A stretch of 64,000 bases of DNA from Mytilus edulis (GCF_963676685.1 NC_092357.1:18899607-18963606), one strand, 5' to 3'. Positions 1-13,301 are shown, numbered from the stretch's first letter. Made by a program: numbers and translations. The notes: generated by a model from the sequence alone, not told the origin.

Positions 1-859
1 AATTTTACTTTAAAGCAGACCAGGGAGTGGAAATTTTCGACTTCCTGTTAATTTCTGTGGATCTCTCCTCTATCAAGAGAACCTGAAATTCTTAAAAGAG
101 AAAGCATGAATTCTCATGATATACTACACTATACCACAAGTCGCGGCTGTCTGTCTAAAAAAAAATATCCCGTCATGACAAAATAAGAAACAATTAAGCG
201 AATCATCTGAACCAACTGCCTGTTGTATGACCCCCCCCCCTCCCCCTCCCTTAAACAGCAACCATCATTCTGCGACAACCATGCACCATCTATAGCTAGG
301 CTTCTGAATTGGGACAGGCACATACAAAATGATTTTTGTTATCTGATGGGACTAGGAAATATGGAACAGAGAAGTTTATTTCCTCGTGTACATTGTAACT
401 GAGCCGCTGTGGTATTTCTATCTTCCGGTAATCATGTCTGATTGGTGGTTGCTCAGTGGCAAATATTTAATTCATGTTTGTTGATTCAAAGCATCTTCAA
501 TACAATACAAATTGTGATATCTAATATCTGTGTGGTATATTATATATATCTTTTAGACAGTTTTTTCGCGGGAGAGGTATTACTGACAGTAGCAGTAGAT
601 AGTTAGGGTGTTTAACGTCCTACACAATATTCAAATGGCACTATTTAACAACAACAAACAAACAAACAAACAAAATACAAAAAACTAAAACACACACCTA
701 CTGACCGTGATACTAACTGCATGGTTTCTATGGAGACTGTATATCTGTATTACAAGATTAAGGTTATTGATAAGTACAATGCGAACACTTGATCAATATA
801 TATTCTGAAGATAATAGATTATCTGTTCATAATAACGAGTTCTCAATTTACAGTGTTAA

Positions 860-985
860 TAGAAGAATAAGAAGATGTGATATGATTGCCAATGAGTGAA
901 CTCAATCTCCACCAGAGACTAAATGACATAGAGGTTATAACAACTATAGGTTATTGTTCGGCCTTCGACAATGAGCAAAACCAAT
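860..985 (-). repeat. Diverged common dispersed repeat fragment
   Basis: AAGAAGATGTGATATGATTGCCAATGAGTGAACTC ... GGCCTTCGACAATGAGCAAAACC. A further fragment is at 8635-8780. Confidence 0.65.
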
Positions 986-3089
986 ATCGCAAAGTTACAT
1001 TGTAGCTATAAAAAATTTCCGAAATGACAAATTTTAATCAATTCAAAGATGACACTTTGTCGTAACTACAGATCGGTTAAATTTGACCTCATCCATTAAT
1101 TACTCACAATGAATCCACAGTAGACCCCTTCCAACTTGACGTCAGTGTATATCTTCATATAGGAATGACCTGATCCACTCAACCTAAATTTACCAATATG
1201 GTCAGAGGTATTATATTATTAAGAGGGTTTTCTTATAGTAAATGACTCCTTGTCCGAGTATGATAGACCCATTTCAACCTGACGTCTATGTATACATACT
1301 ACTTTGAAACAGGGATTTCCTTCCCCCTAATTGAGGAAGAAAGTACAGAAATTATCCCCTTCTCACCACTTTCTTGTCTACATAATCAGCTGGTGGTACC
1401 ATGCGAGCATAATGAATAAATATCTATGTTTTTTTTACCTTTACCTAATCATCAAAGATAATTCCTGCAGAGGTGGATCTTGGACAGACGAATACGAAGA
1501 TATTTACAGGAACAACTTTCTGTTTGTGCCAAATGAAATTGGTTAATATTGAAGTGATGTAAAGAAATTGCCCATATGATGATACAGAATGTAGACCCAA
1601 CGTATTATTTTCCTTACAAGACTATACAGAACTAAACAGAGCTAACACCTATTTGCGCCTACACCACCACATCATTTTGCTAACAATAACGTTCTTTGGT
1701 TCTGGAGGATACATAAACTCATCATAGATACCAGGACTGAAATTTTGTATTTGCGCCAGACGCGCGTTTCGTCTACAATAGACTCAATAGTGACGCTCGA
1801 ATCAAAAAAGTTCAAAAGGCGAATTAAAGTACGAAGTTGAAGAGCATATGTGTTTCACTGACATTCATACAATCTCCTTCATTTAAAAACGATGCAATCC
1901 TAGAATCACAGTGTGAGTTCTCTAGTTATAAGAATAAGATGCATGGAAAAACAATAACGAGTCAGGAAATATATGTTTTAATTTATTTTTTCGTGATTAT
2001 TTAAAAGTTATCACACCTTCTGTACATAGACGTCTTGACATACTGCCGACGGCCAGTTTTACAAATTAGGTAACATTATAATAAGCGTGCACTGAAGAAT
2101 ATTTATTGTACCTTGTGGTTTTGCACAACCTTCAAATGATCTTGAACATACAATTTAACTTTCTCAATGACATACAACTTATTTCCAAACTGAAAAATTC
2201 AATAAAATTCGAGTATGCACTATACATGGTGTTTATTTAGGTGAATTTATGACCGCCTGTTGGACATGTTTAATGTTTACAATGCGGTTCGTATAAATAT
2301 GGGACCGAGAGGTTTTTATCATGTTCAGGATTGGTACTTGCGAAAAATATTAAACAGAGAAGGTAACATTTCCTGCGCCCCTAAACGAAAGAAATTTTCT
2401 TTCAACACTGATTTATTACGTCTGCTGACTTAGTTTATTCGTATACAAATACTATAAATTAACTGTCCAATGTTTTCTATCTAAATTATTCGCGTAGTAT
2501 GAAATATATAAACAGTGCACTTTGCGCAAATAATTTCTACGGATATTTTATTGAAGCGACCTGCAGCACAAAAATATGCCGCCATTTAATATATTACACA
2601 CATTTATAAACTTGTTATCATGGGATCGAATTGTTACACGCACATGATCATTTCTCGATTATCATTGTTAACTACATAAGTGAAATGTATAATGAAAGAA
2701 ACAATTATAATGTCAATATATGAACTGTGTAATTGATGGCTCAACTTATAATGTTATATATATTATAACATATTTTTTTTATAACATAAGCATAATATTT
2801 TAATTGATAATTTTAAAGAGGAGGCATGCTGTCAAAAATAGTATTATAATTAATACTAATAATCTATGTTTTTGTTTTTCTTTCAATGCTACATGTTTGT
2901 AGTGTTTAATGACTATCGTTTTGTATTTAATATGCCACTGTCTGTTTGTTTGTTTTTGTTGTATATTTTAGTAACAATCCTATTGTTTGGATTTTATACT
3001 AATAAAATTCTTATTCTTATTCTTATTCTTATTCTTTCTCGATTAAGACCTGATTTTTTTAGAACTAAGTATTTCTTCAATGTCGAACG

Positions 3090-3220
3090 TAGGTGCTATA
3101 CTTATGGTTCAAATACAGCGGGAATGACTTCACATTGTACATGTTACTTATGGTTCAAATATAGGAACTAATTCACATTTTCCATGCTACTTATGGTTCA
3201 AATACAAGAATGACTTCACC
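3090..3220. repeat. ~48-bp tandem repeat, three copies
   Basis: CTACTTATGGTTCAAATACAxG plus AATGACTTCACATT three times, next to a TTCTTA hexanucleotide run (3010-3040). Confidence 0.8.
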
Positions 3221-4516
3221 TTTTACACGCCACGAATTGTTCTATGCTTATTTTTATCTTATTGCTCCAATTGTGCTAACCTTTCCAAACTAAAAGTACT
3301 GATTTGCCTTTTTAAATGGCAGATTAAAACTGCCAGTCATTATCTAGACCTGGCCATCTATCCGATCTATGGTTCCCATTTGCGAAAAAAGTAAAACATT
3401 GATAAAAGACGACGTGGGCAGGCAGCAAACGAACGATACCAAAAAGACAAAAGAAAACCGACATTGTTCTATATACAGACCGACATACGTTATATGAATT
3501 ATTGCGCGACAGAAACTTAATGAGTCTATAAAATGTTGAAGTTTGATTTTCATCTTATATACAATTCAATAGATGATATATTAACCTAAACATGTAAAAA
3601 TCCTGATGAAATCCAGTCTTCATAACGACAACGGATACAATTTAGCATTTACGTGATTTAGAATTGATCCTGACGTATCTGCCCTATATTTATTAAACTT
3701 TTCTATAAGGATCATTAAACAGGATGATAGTTGATTTTGTAGAACCAGACTATGGCCTTGTATACAACATTACCCGTCATGCTCAAGGTCACATGACATT
3801 TCCGGGTGAAATTTGTAAATTATATATGATAATAGTTATTCGTGACGAGAATGCTGATTTTTTTATTTATAGTATAATCATATCATATATGATTTACATT
3901 TTAAACACAGAAAATATATACCATTGAAAATTGTGATATTACCGAATGTGAAATACAAAGACAATTAACTCTTCACCACAAGGTTTCTTTAATCGAAACT
4001 AATTGACAAATTAAAAGTTATAAATATTCCATTAACCAATGTTTTATTGTAAGAATTTCTTACAGTCTATATCATTTGTATGGTAGAATATATGACCGTC
4101 CTTTAAGAATATTGAAATCTCATTTATATTAATCGAAGAAACGAGTTGAAACTTGTGTAATGTTCTTCGAAATTTCAATGCTGTTTTTAAACTGCATGTA
4201 TTTGTATTAACAACACTGACTTATCAGATTTCTGAAAGTTGAGGCTGCATATACAGATAAAAAGATGGGAAAAGTAAACAACTAAAGTAAACATATTTGT
4301 CATGCTATTGCATGTAAATGTATAGTGTTTACTATTTCATTTTAACTTTACAATACAACATATCAATTTGTCTTATTACGTAAGAGGAAACAAAAGAAAA
4401 TCTTTTAAACATGATATTCATAAAAAAGGAAGATTGATTCTATAACATAAAATCTAATGTGTATTTCACTTTTTTAAAGGCTGTGAAATGTAACAGCACA
4501 AAGAAGTACACAATAT

Positions 4517-4816
4517 GAGGGGGAGGACAGGGGGGTACCCTTATCCCTTCTCCCTTTCCTCTTCTCCTTTCTCCTACCCCCATTCTCCTTTCTCCCATTA
4601 GAATAAAACATCTCCTTTTGAGATATTTTTTCTTGAAATATTAGAAAAAATTTTAAAAGGAGAGATATTTTATTTTTTCTCCTTTCTCAAACTTTTTCTC
4701 CTTTCTCCCAGCCTTCCTCTCCTTTCTCCTACCCCCTTTCTCCTTTCTCCCACCCCCTTTCTCATATCTCCTACCCCCTTTCTCCCTGTCTCCCTTACCC
4801 CTGTCCTCTCCCCTCC
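4517..4816. repeat. Polypyrimidine minisatellite between inverted ends
   Basis: The core (about 4545-4600 and 4675-4795) repeats CTCCTTTCTCCTACCCCCTTT-like units with extreme strand asymmetry. The edges are inverted (GAGGGGGAGGACAGGGG / CCCCTGTCCTCTCCCCTCC) and AATAT directly flanks both (4512-4516, 4817-4821), so this looks like an inserted element. Confidence 0.8.
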
Positions 4817-6289
4817 AATATATATTATGAAAATCCAGACACAGTTAACTGATTGACAAGAGACCCAAGTATTTAGCTTTAATGTTTCTTTGATGTCATA
4901 AGCAGCAAGCTTCACCCTTTTCAATAGATTCAGTCATGTTATGGTTGATTGGAATAAACTCTATACATTTGCTCGGATCAAGCTATATTTGAACGAATTC
5001 AATCATTATCTTTATAATACATTTGTCAGCGGACGAAGGAGTGCCGGTGTACTAATGTAATTTTCAAGGGATCATTTCCCGATTCCACCCACACCCGATA
5101 TATGATCATATATATCCAATTGTGTTTATATTCAAACAATACTTTCTTTACACATAAGCTGATATGACGTCTTTGTACTACCATATATTACATATTTGAA
5201 AATGTATTTAAAAAACTCAAGATATTTGTTAATTCAAACAGAGACATAAATTTCTCTGATTCAAATAAATTAGTAATTATTTAAATACACATTTATAATT
5301 TCAAACAGAGACGCGTAATCTATTACTTTCATAATACTTATAATTGAATCAAATCAGCAATTATGTTGTGCATGAAATATTTGCCACTGGACGTTAAGGA
5401 ACGAAACTAAATCAATCAACAATCATTAAATTATAGCATATCATTGTCAATGTGTGATGTTACCTATTGGAAAATAAATGAACTATATACATTTCTAAAA
5501 GGCCGTATACTTTTTATGAATACAATATTCCTGTCTGATTCGCGTGGTTTTTGAAGAACTAGACAGAATTCCCATCATTCAATATCAAAAATTACGTAAC
5601 TTAGTCTTTTTTTGGTTTGTTTAGCTTTTCCTTTCGGTGTATTACTTCCTTTATCAATTGATAGTGTGTTCTTTTTACCTAAATTTCATGCAATGCAAAA
5701 TTTAGTTTTCACTTCAAGTATTTTCTTTTTACGTCTACCACATTTCTTTTTTTTTTATATATAGCATATAAAATTGAGAATGGGGAATGTGCCAAAGAGA
5801 CAACAACCCGACCATAGAGCAGACAACAACAGTTTGGCAATTAATCGCATTAACAAATATGTATAGTGATCTCTTTGTTACTGAAACAGATTATCATTAC
5901 AGGAGCGAAGTAAATGTGTTACGATTAACATGTTTTTTACTGTTGTTTAACTACTAATATGATATAAATGTTAATTTCTTTTAAAAAGTAATATGTCGAC
6001 ACATTTGTGGCAGTTTATTGTAAATAATAACTTACAATTGAAATTTTACTACAGAACGGCGGAATTCTGTTTCTAAAGTTGATTGATTGATTGATGCTTT
6101 TATAACGTCCAGTGGCAAATATTTCATGCATATTCATGGCGAGAACAAATGGTTGATCCAAAAAGGCAATGTCATTGAGCGAGAAACTTGGAGTGCCATA
6201 TAACAAGAGGATACTTTGTTAGAAAAGAGACATACATTTGGTCTTTCAACTGTCTCATAAGAGTTTTAAACGTACAGAGAGTGTGACAA

Positions 6290-6327
6290 TCCAGGGACTT
6301 TCTATGTTAGTATAGAAAGTCCCTGGA
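6290..6327. repeat. Perfect 16-bp stem hairpin
   Basis: TCCAGGGACTTTCTAT, six-base loop, ATAGAAAGTCCCTGGA. No U run or gene next to it. Confidence 0.85.
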
Positions 6328-7234
6328 CAATCGCACCACACGGAAAAGGGAGGGGGGCATCGGATTAAAAGTCCCCATTCATTCCTCAAGTTCGTGTTAG
6401 AGTACGGTCAGCCTCTGATCTTATATAACTGTTTGTTGATCGATCGTACAATCTTTATTTTGTTTGCATTTTTAAACACAAATTTATTAACAATATTATT
6501 GCCCAGTCACGTGCTAAAATGTTTATTTATTTATATATGTAATTACGGTGTATACTTATTTCTGAATGAATCCAAAGGCAGTCTTGTAGAACCAAGTCTT
6601 ATAGAAATGGGTATTTAAATTTCATATTATTCTTTCTCATTTATAAATAGAGAGAAGCGGCCTTTTCCGCATTTAACCAAAGCACTATCACGCACTGTTT
6701 AACGTAAAAAGAATGAAAGAAAACTAGTTAAAATTCTATATTAGTCGTCGGAAATCTGTTATTTTTGTATTGTGATTTTCTTTTTGTCTTTACGCTCCTT
6801 TTTTTCTATGCTGTTATAAATTATTTTTAAAATTATGTGTCATTACAGAAATAAAAATCCTTTTTTTATCAATTTATTTGTTATTTTTACTCCACGTGGA
6901 TGTTTTTATTACATTTCCGTTATTTTAGTTTCGGCTTGTGTATCATAAATAATTCTCCTACCTGAACAGGTAAAATTTCCTCAAGTCTTACTCCAAAATG
7001 AACACTATGTAAAAGAATTAAATTATGAACATAATTACATTTATATATATCTCATTAAGACACATAGACCATTTATCTACCTTAATGTCACATTGTCAAG
7101 GTGTATATTTATATTTATATATATGTCACCTGACCAAGAAATTTGTCACATGACAAAATTTAAATTCTTACCATATATTTAGATTTATTGTACGGTTTTA
7201 TTAGTTTTTATCTTGAGTTAGACAGACTACCACC

Positions 7235-7590
7235 TAAACTAGAATAGTAAAACTGGTTACCGTTTTATCTTATTTGTCTAACAGAAAAGCTATACTTGTT
7301 TTGTCTAACTATAATAGTTAAACTGGTTTTGTGTAACAGATCATTCAGTGTAGTTATCCTAGTCTCGTTTACCAGATAAAGTTAGACTGGTTTCGTCTTA
7401 CATATAATATATGTAGTTAGACTGGGTTTGTTTCACATATACTGGTTTTGTCTAACAGATATAGTTCAGCTGGTTTCGTTTCACAGATTAAGTTATACGG
7501 TTTTCGTCTAACGTATGTAGCAAGTTAGACTGGTTTTGTATAACATAATTATGTAGTTATACTGGTTTCGTCTAACAGATATTGTTATAT
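7235..7590. repeat. Degenerate ~30-bp minisatellite
   Basis: About eleven variants of AGTTAGACTGGTTTTGTCTAACAGATAT in tandem. Confidence 0.8.
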
Positions 7591-7878
7591 AATAAAAATA
7601 AGAAGATGTTGTATTATTGTCGATGTGACAATTCCCCACCAGAGACCACAAGTAGTAGAAGTTGTTTGCTTTTAAACAACACGACTTGAACCCTTTATTT
7701 GGCAAGTTTTTTTTACTTACTTTGTAATAATTAGTCGCCCTATGTCCCCCTTGGGACGAAGTGGATTAAGTCAAGTAAGTCAAGTAAGTTGTAATAAGTT
7801 TGAGATGTCAAACAAGAAAGGCGAACGGTGCCTATAAGGATATTCAAATTAATAAGTCGAAAACAAACTGACAATACA

Positions 7879-8454
7879 CCAATCTCCGGCGCAGAGATCA
7901 CATATCCGTTCCGTTAAAATACTTTGTAACACTACACTCAAATTATATATGTCATATTAAGGTGGCACGGTCAGTATTTCCTGGCCCATAAGGGATAATG
8001 ATAGCCTTTTTAGAATTTTCACCACTTTCTAACACTGCAAAAAAATCTACATTCACAGTATACTAGTTAACTGAAGTACTTTCATTTTACTATTCAAAAA
8101 TGAATTTGAATATGTATCATGACCGTTTACTTTTTTTGCTATTTTTAAAAACCTAAGGCCACTAGTACTTTCAGGTATTTCATGGTGCAGTGAATACAAA
8201 ATTAAAAAAAATTCTCAAAAATTCATTTTCATCTGTATGTAAAATTATTTCATATTTTTCTACACCTGATGCATCCCTCAGTTTGGGAAAGTATGTTCAG
8301 TTGATACTGTATTTTTTGTCCAATCACACTGTTTAGATACATTTACCTAACAAAAGAGCAACCTAAATTCTGGAATGCAAATACTACCGTGCCACCTTAA
8401 AGTGCAGTATTGCGGAGCATGTATGGAACGGATATGAACTCTGCGCCGGAGATT
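7879..8454. mobile_element. Outer MITE, 9-bp target duplication
   Basis: Terminal inverted repeats AATCTCCGGCGCAGAG...CATATCCGTTCC at 7881-7912 and the reverse complement at 8425-8454. Without its inner insertion it is a hairpin-like element of about 135 bp. Confidence 0.8.
7957..8400. mobile_element. Inner TTAA-bounded MITE
   Basis: Starts TTAAGGTGGCACGGT and ends ACCGTGCCACCTTAA; the inverted repeats extend into AGTATTT. TTAA at both ends is the target of piggyBac-type elements, so I infer that origin. No coding sequence is present. Confidence 0.75.
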
Positions 8455-9059
8455 GACAATACATTAGCTTAAGAACGGAAAACGACAAACAACAGTGCAC
8501 AAAACACAACATAAAAACGTAAAGACTGTGCAACACGATCCTCAACTAAAACCGAGAGTAATCCCAGTTGCTCTCAATAGTAAGCAGATCCTGCTCAACA
8601 TGTGGCAAAGTGTCAAAGTGAAATATTCTTATGGATAATAATATTAGAAGATGTGGTATTGGTGCCAATTAGACACATATCCACCATTGACATAAGGACG
8701 AGAATGTAAACAACAATAGGACACCGAACGTCCTTTCAACAATCAGCAAAACTAGCAGACCATAGTCAGCTTTAAAATGCCCCTTTTTTACTAAATATGA
8801 CAAAATCTAAATTGAACCTTAACAACTGCATATACACTAGTATAAACACACTGACTTGCATAAATCATACACACAGCTTACAAGTCGATAACCCTTTGAA
8901 ATATAAGAAAAGAAAGGGACGATGAGTTATTGAACCGCCATATTTTTTTAGTTGGCGTATCTCCTTCCCTTCTGGGGCACCTGGTATTTTCACAATGAAC
9001 TGAAGATGGAAAACAATGAAATAACAAAAGTATAAAAATAAATACCGTACTCCAAGGTA

Positions 9060-9345
9060 ATCTAACACAAGAATGTGTCCCAAGTACACAGATGTTCCAT
9101 CCGCATTATCATTTTCTATGTTCATTGTAAAAACTCTAATTTGGCATTATAAATAAAAAGATGGTATCATAAGGAACATGTGTACTAAGTTTCAATTTGA
9201 TTGGACTTTAACTTCATCAAAAACTACCTTGACCAAAAACTCTAACCAAAACTTCAACTTAAAGCGGGACGAACGGACGAACGAACAGACGGACGAACGG
9301 ACGCACAGACCAGAAAACATAATGCCCATAAATTGGGCATAAAAA
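9060..9345 (+). repeat. Dispersed repeat ending in GGACGAACGG runs
   Basis: Same order of segments as 55850-56120: GTACACAGATG, CATTATCATTTTCTATGTTC, TTGATTGGACTTTAACTTCATC, AGCGGGACGAACGG, AACATAATGCCCATAAATTGGGCATAAAA. Confidence 0.75.
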
Positions 9346-9655
9346 GGAGAAGTCCATAAAAACTAATAAAGTTAAACGTTATAAAGCAACAGAACGAGAA
9401 ACGTGTGAAAAAAACCCGTCATATTCCTTACTTGATTCGTGAATTGTTTAAATAGAATGATGGGGTAAACCTAGTTTTATTACTAGATAAACCTCCCACT
9501 TGTATGACAGTTTTCTATAGTACTTGTATAGTGAGAAAAAAAACTGGTTTAGCAACATAAACAAACATGTACATACATGTAATAGGTTAATAGTACTATA
9601 ATTTGGATCCAGCACTGATATAACAAAGATGGACTACCAAAAATCTACCATTAAC

Positions 9656-9715
9656 CAAGGAGGTTATATGAGATCTCTCCAGCGCCCGATCTTTCATACT
9701 CATATGACCTCCTTG
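9656..9715. mobile_element. 60-bp palindromic insertion with target duplication
   Basis: CAAGGAGGTTATATGAG at the left and CTCATATGACCTCCTTG at the right, flanked by CATTAAC at 9649-9655 and 9716-9722. It is very short for a transposable element. Confidence 0.7.
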
Positions 9716-9974
9716 CATTAACCAATCCTTTAAATGTCAAATTATTCTGTTGTGTCAAATTAAATATCAACCACAGCAATGTTTTTGTTGATCGTTTAGA
9801 TTTATTTACATCTTTTCATGTATAGACAAAGTATATCGTTGACGGCCGAATGTTGACCACAGCATATCTCTTGTTGATTGTTTTAGTGTTATTACGTGCT
9901 TCCGCATTGACCAACAATTAACTTTAACCTCTCTCTATGAATTAGGCTGTTTTGTTAATTATTTCACATTTTTC

Positions 9975-10140
9975 ATATCAGGTCTTTTTATATAGCTGAC
10001 TATACGAAATGTGTTTTTCGCGTTGTCGAAGGCCGTACGGCGAGTGGCCTATAATTCATTGTATTCACTTCATTTGAACTCTGACTGGACAGTCTGGTGG
10101 ATATTTGTCTCATTGGCGAGGATACCACATTTCCTTGTTT
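9975..10140 (+). repeat. Diverged common dispersed repeat
   Basis: TATAGCTGACTATACG ... GTCGAAGGCCGTACGGCGA ... TTTGTCTCATTGGCGAGGATACCACATTTCC. Confidence 0.7.
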
Positions 10141-10483
10141 GATTATCTAAAAATAAATTTATAAAAGGACAAAAAGTTAGTTCCTTAATTTACGACCTTT
10201 AGACCTGTGAACAACATCACTGTTATATTAGGATCTAATAATACCCCATTTCCATTCTCAAATTTATCCTTTCAATACGATTTCTACATTTTGAAAGTCT
10301 TATTTTAATGATAATATGTTTGAATGCCTGTAATTTCCTTAGAATTTACCATTATGATTCAACACAAAACCGCTGAAAAGTAAACAGGCTGTTGGGTTGT
10401 TACACTGTTGTTTTAGGTAAGGGTGAAGATTGGTACATATTAAAACGTTTAATCCTATTGCGTGCATTTGTTTGCACCTGTCC

Positions 10484-10770
10484 TAAGTCAGGAACCTGAT
10501 GGTCAGTAAATGTCGTTTGTTGATGTGATTCATAAGTGTTTCTCGTTTCTCATGATCATATAGCTAGACCGTTGGTTTTCCCGTTTGAATGGTTTTACAC
10601 AACTCAAGTCACTTTTAGGGCCCTTTACTAGCTTGCTGTTCCGTGTGAGCGAGCAAGGCTTCGTATTGAAGAATGTAACTTGACCTATAATGGTTTACTT
10701 TTACAAATTGTGAGTTGGATGGACAGTTGCCTCATTGGCACTCATACCACATCGTCTATTATCTTTGCCA
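10484..10770 (+). repeat. Dispersed repeat, variant family
   Basis: Same order as 51060-51300: GTCGTTTGTTGATGTGATTCATAAGTG, CCCTTTACTAGCTTGCTGTTCCGTGTGAGC, GCCTCATTGGCACTCATACCACATCGTC. Confidence 0.8.
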
Positions 10771-11565
10771 TCTGCAAATTTATTTGATAAAATATACAAC
10801 AGATGCATATTAATTGTGTATGTATAAAGAATTGTATAAAAAAATGCGGCTTAAATTAAGAAGTATTCTTCAAAAGTTTTTATTTTGTTTCAAATGATAC
10901 CTGCACTTTCTCATTTGCATCTATCTGTCGATTGTTTACATAAATTTTGTGGAATATAATCTAGCGAATAAGTAAACAAAGGGAACGAAATGACTATGCA
11001 AGATGAAATATGAATTCATATAACCATAAACCACTTGAACAACCCTTTACCATAACTTTCTTGTAAGAAGACCTACATACATGACTGTATAGATGTACAC
11101 AACATTTATCAAGACTAGTGTATGTATGTTTCTCCGGCGAAAACAATAGGTTATTAATCTCATAAACCGGTCATTTCTAAATTTATGAGGTTATCAACTA
11201 ACTAAAACACGAACTGAAACTCAAATACTGTAGATTGTGAACTTCTGTATCATACACAAACAGTATTAGGCTCAGTCTTCAGACTGACTGAAAGGATGAC
11301 AGTGTTAACGATACCATCGTGGAAGGGGGAGAGGGTCAAGATTTTTAAAATCAGGACGTAATTCCCAAAAACGTATTATATACTTCAGAGAGGAGCGATG
11401 CCAAAAAATACTGACGATTTTATACTATAATGTTTTTTTCATAGGGCGATCAAAAATCATAGATGTTGTACGCCCTCTACTTACCCCTTGTATCCACCAC
11501 TTATGGTCTAATCTATAACAAAACAAAGAACAAGTGAAACTGTGAGCTACTGCTCCCTGATGATA

Positions 11566-12240
11566 CCCCCGCCGCAAGTGGATAATATTAATAGTGTTCG
11601 GTAAACAAGAAGTTATCGAGTGATGACTCTGAAAACGCATCACACGGTATAGCTGACTTATATAAACATTGAAGCCAAATTTCAGAAATCCTTGTATTAT
11701 AGTTCCTGAGAAAATTGTGACGAAATTTGTTTACTTGGCTATCATGTGTAAAATTATACCAGTGTTCGGTAAACAGGAAATGGGCGAGTGATGAATCTGA
11801 ACACGCATCACACGGTATAGCTGACTTATATCAAGCCTGAAACCAAATTTCAGAAATCCTTGTAGTGTAGTTCCTGAGAAAAATGTGACGAAAATTTTCA
11901 ACTTGGCTATCATGTTTAAAATCATACAAGTGTTCGGTAAACAGGAAGTTGTCGAGTGATGAATCTGAAAACCTATCAGACGGTATAGCTTACTTATATC
12001 AAGTCTGAAACCAAATATCAGAAATCCTGGTTGTGCAGTTCCTGAGAAAAATGTGACGAAAAATTTTCAACTTGGCTATCAGGTGTAAAAATGATACAAG
12101 TGTTCGGTAAACAGGAAGTTGTCGAGTGATGAATCTGAAAACGCATCACACAGTATAGCTGACTTATATCAAGCCTGAAACCAAATTTTAGAAATCCGGG
12201 TAGTGTAGTTCCTTAGAAAAATGAGACGAAAAATAGTCAT
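11566..12240. repeat. ~170-bp tandem repeat, 3-4 copies
   Basis: Units contain GTGTTCGGTAAACAGGAAGTTG, CGAGTGATGAATCTGAAAACGC, CACACGGTATAGCTGACTTATAT, CAAATTTCAGAAATCC and TTCCTGAGAAAAATGTGACG. They run into GACGGACTGACGGACTGA repeats (12250-12320) and TACCCCCTTTTTTTCAAAGCGGGGGTATA. Short minus-strand frames here are repeat translations. Confidence 0.9.
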
Positions 12241-12734
12241 GGGACGGAAGGACTGACTGACAGACTGACGGACTGACGGACTGATGGACTGACGGACTGA
12301 CGGAAGGACAGACAGAGGTAAAACAGTATACCCCCTTTTTTTCAAAGCGGGGGTATAATAAAAACAAATATGACAAACATGAGCCAAGGACAGTCAATCA
12401 CTGAACAACAGTCTGTTGAGTTAGAACAGTCACATGAAAGAAATGTGGTGGGGTTAAAATAGTCTTAACTGTATTGTTTTTGGAATAATCAAAATATATA
12501 ATACAAGAAATATGAAAATAAAAATTATATAACAAAACATGTTTTTTTCGTTTAAGAATATTTTATCTATCCATTTAAGAAAAATGTAATAACTAGTTAC
12601 TAATTCAATGTTACATACAATATACGATACGATACAAAATATAAATGAAAAACTATCCACCAAACGCTAAAAAAAAGTGGACATACGCCTCTATCGGTCA
12701 CCCATACTAGATCATACTGTTTAATGATTGTTTT

Positions 12735-12965
12735 AATTTGCCCTGTACAATCTTCACCGGTGAGCAAAACCCATACCGTATAGTCAGCAATTACTATCTA
12801 TAGATCATAGATTGGGTTTTTGTATTTGCTTTGTACAACCTTCGGAAAATTTTGATGAGCAAAACCCATACCGTAAAGTAAGCTATTACTAGATCATACT
12901 TTTTAATGATTTTTCTTTTTTTGTCACCGATGAGCAAAACCCATGCCATATAGTTAGCTACATGT
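12735..12965. repeat. Triplicated core fragment of the common dispersed repeat
   Basis: Three copies of GATGAGCAAAACCCATACCGTATAGT(C/T)AGCTA about 90 bp apart, an internal piece of the family seen whole at 35690-35882 (reverse orientation). Confidence 0.7.
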
Positions 12966-13242
12966 ATAACTACATAGGGCATAATGTCTAATTTTTAATT
13001 TGCTCTGTTTCAAAATGTTGAACATTTTGTTAACCTTGTTTTAAGAATAAAAAGTTGTTTTCTACCGGCTCATTAATCTTAACATCCTAAATAATTTGAC
13101 TTCTAAACATGACTTTATATACGACTTTGACAATATAACAAAGGTCATTGCCTCAAAGCCTGAAATACATGCATATATATTACATCATTATATACGATAT
13201 TTAGAGTAAATTTATATTTTTATTAGAACCTTTACCCAATTT

Positions 13243-13301
13243 TTAAACCCTAACCCTAAATCTAAACCTTAACCTTAACCCTTACCCTAACCATAACCCG
13301 A
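13243..13301. repeat. Degenerate interstitial telomere-like repeat
   Basis: AAACCCTAACCCTAAATCTAAACCTTAACCTTAACCCTTACCCTAACC-type sequence, that is, variants of CCCTAA, over about 60 bp. Confidence 0.75.

Larger units (their letters stand above)
1..4510. other. No gene recognised
   Basis: AT-rich sequence with short frames only (up to about 100 codons, low complexity). Apart from the repeat fragments at 860-985 and 1715-1850, a C/T run at 231-250 and the small tandem repeat at 3010-3220, I see nothing. Confidence 0.6.
7800..8605 (-). mobile_element. Penelope-like 3' tail interrupted by two nested MITEs
   Basis: 7800-7878 and 8455-8605 together read as the tail of 36200-36470 (TCGAAAACAAACTGACAA ... 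GCAGATCCTGCTCAACATGTGGC). The tail is split by a 9-bp duplicated target (GACAATACA at 7870-7878 and 8455-8463) enclosing an inverted-repeat element. Confidence 0.75.

Noticed and set aside
2866..3171. 101-codon plus frame
   Set aside because: Runs through a TTCTTA microsatellite and a small tandem repeat; low complexity.
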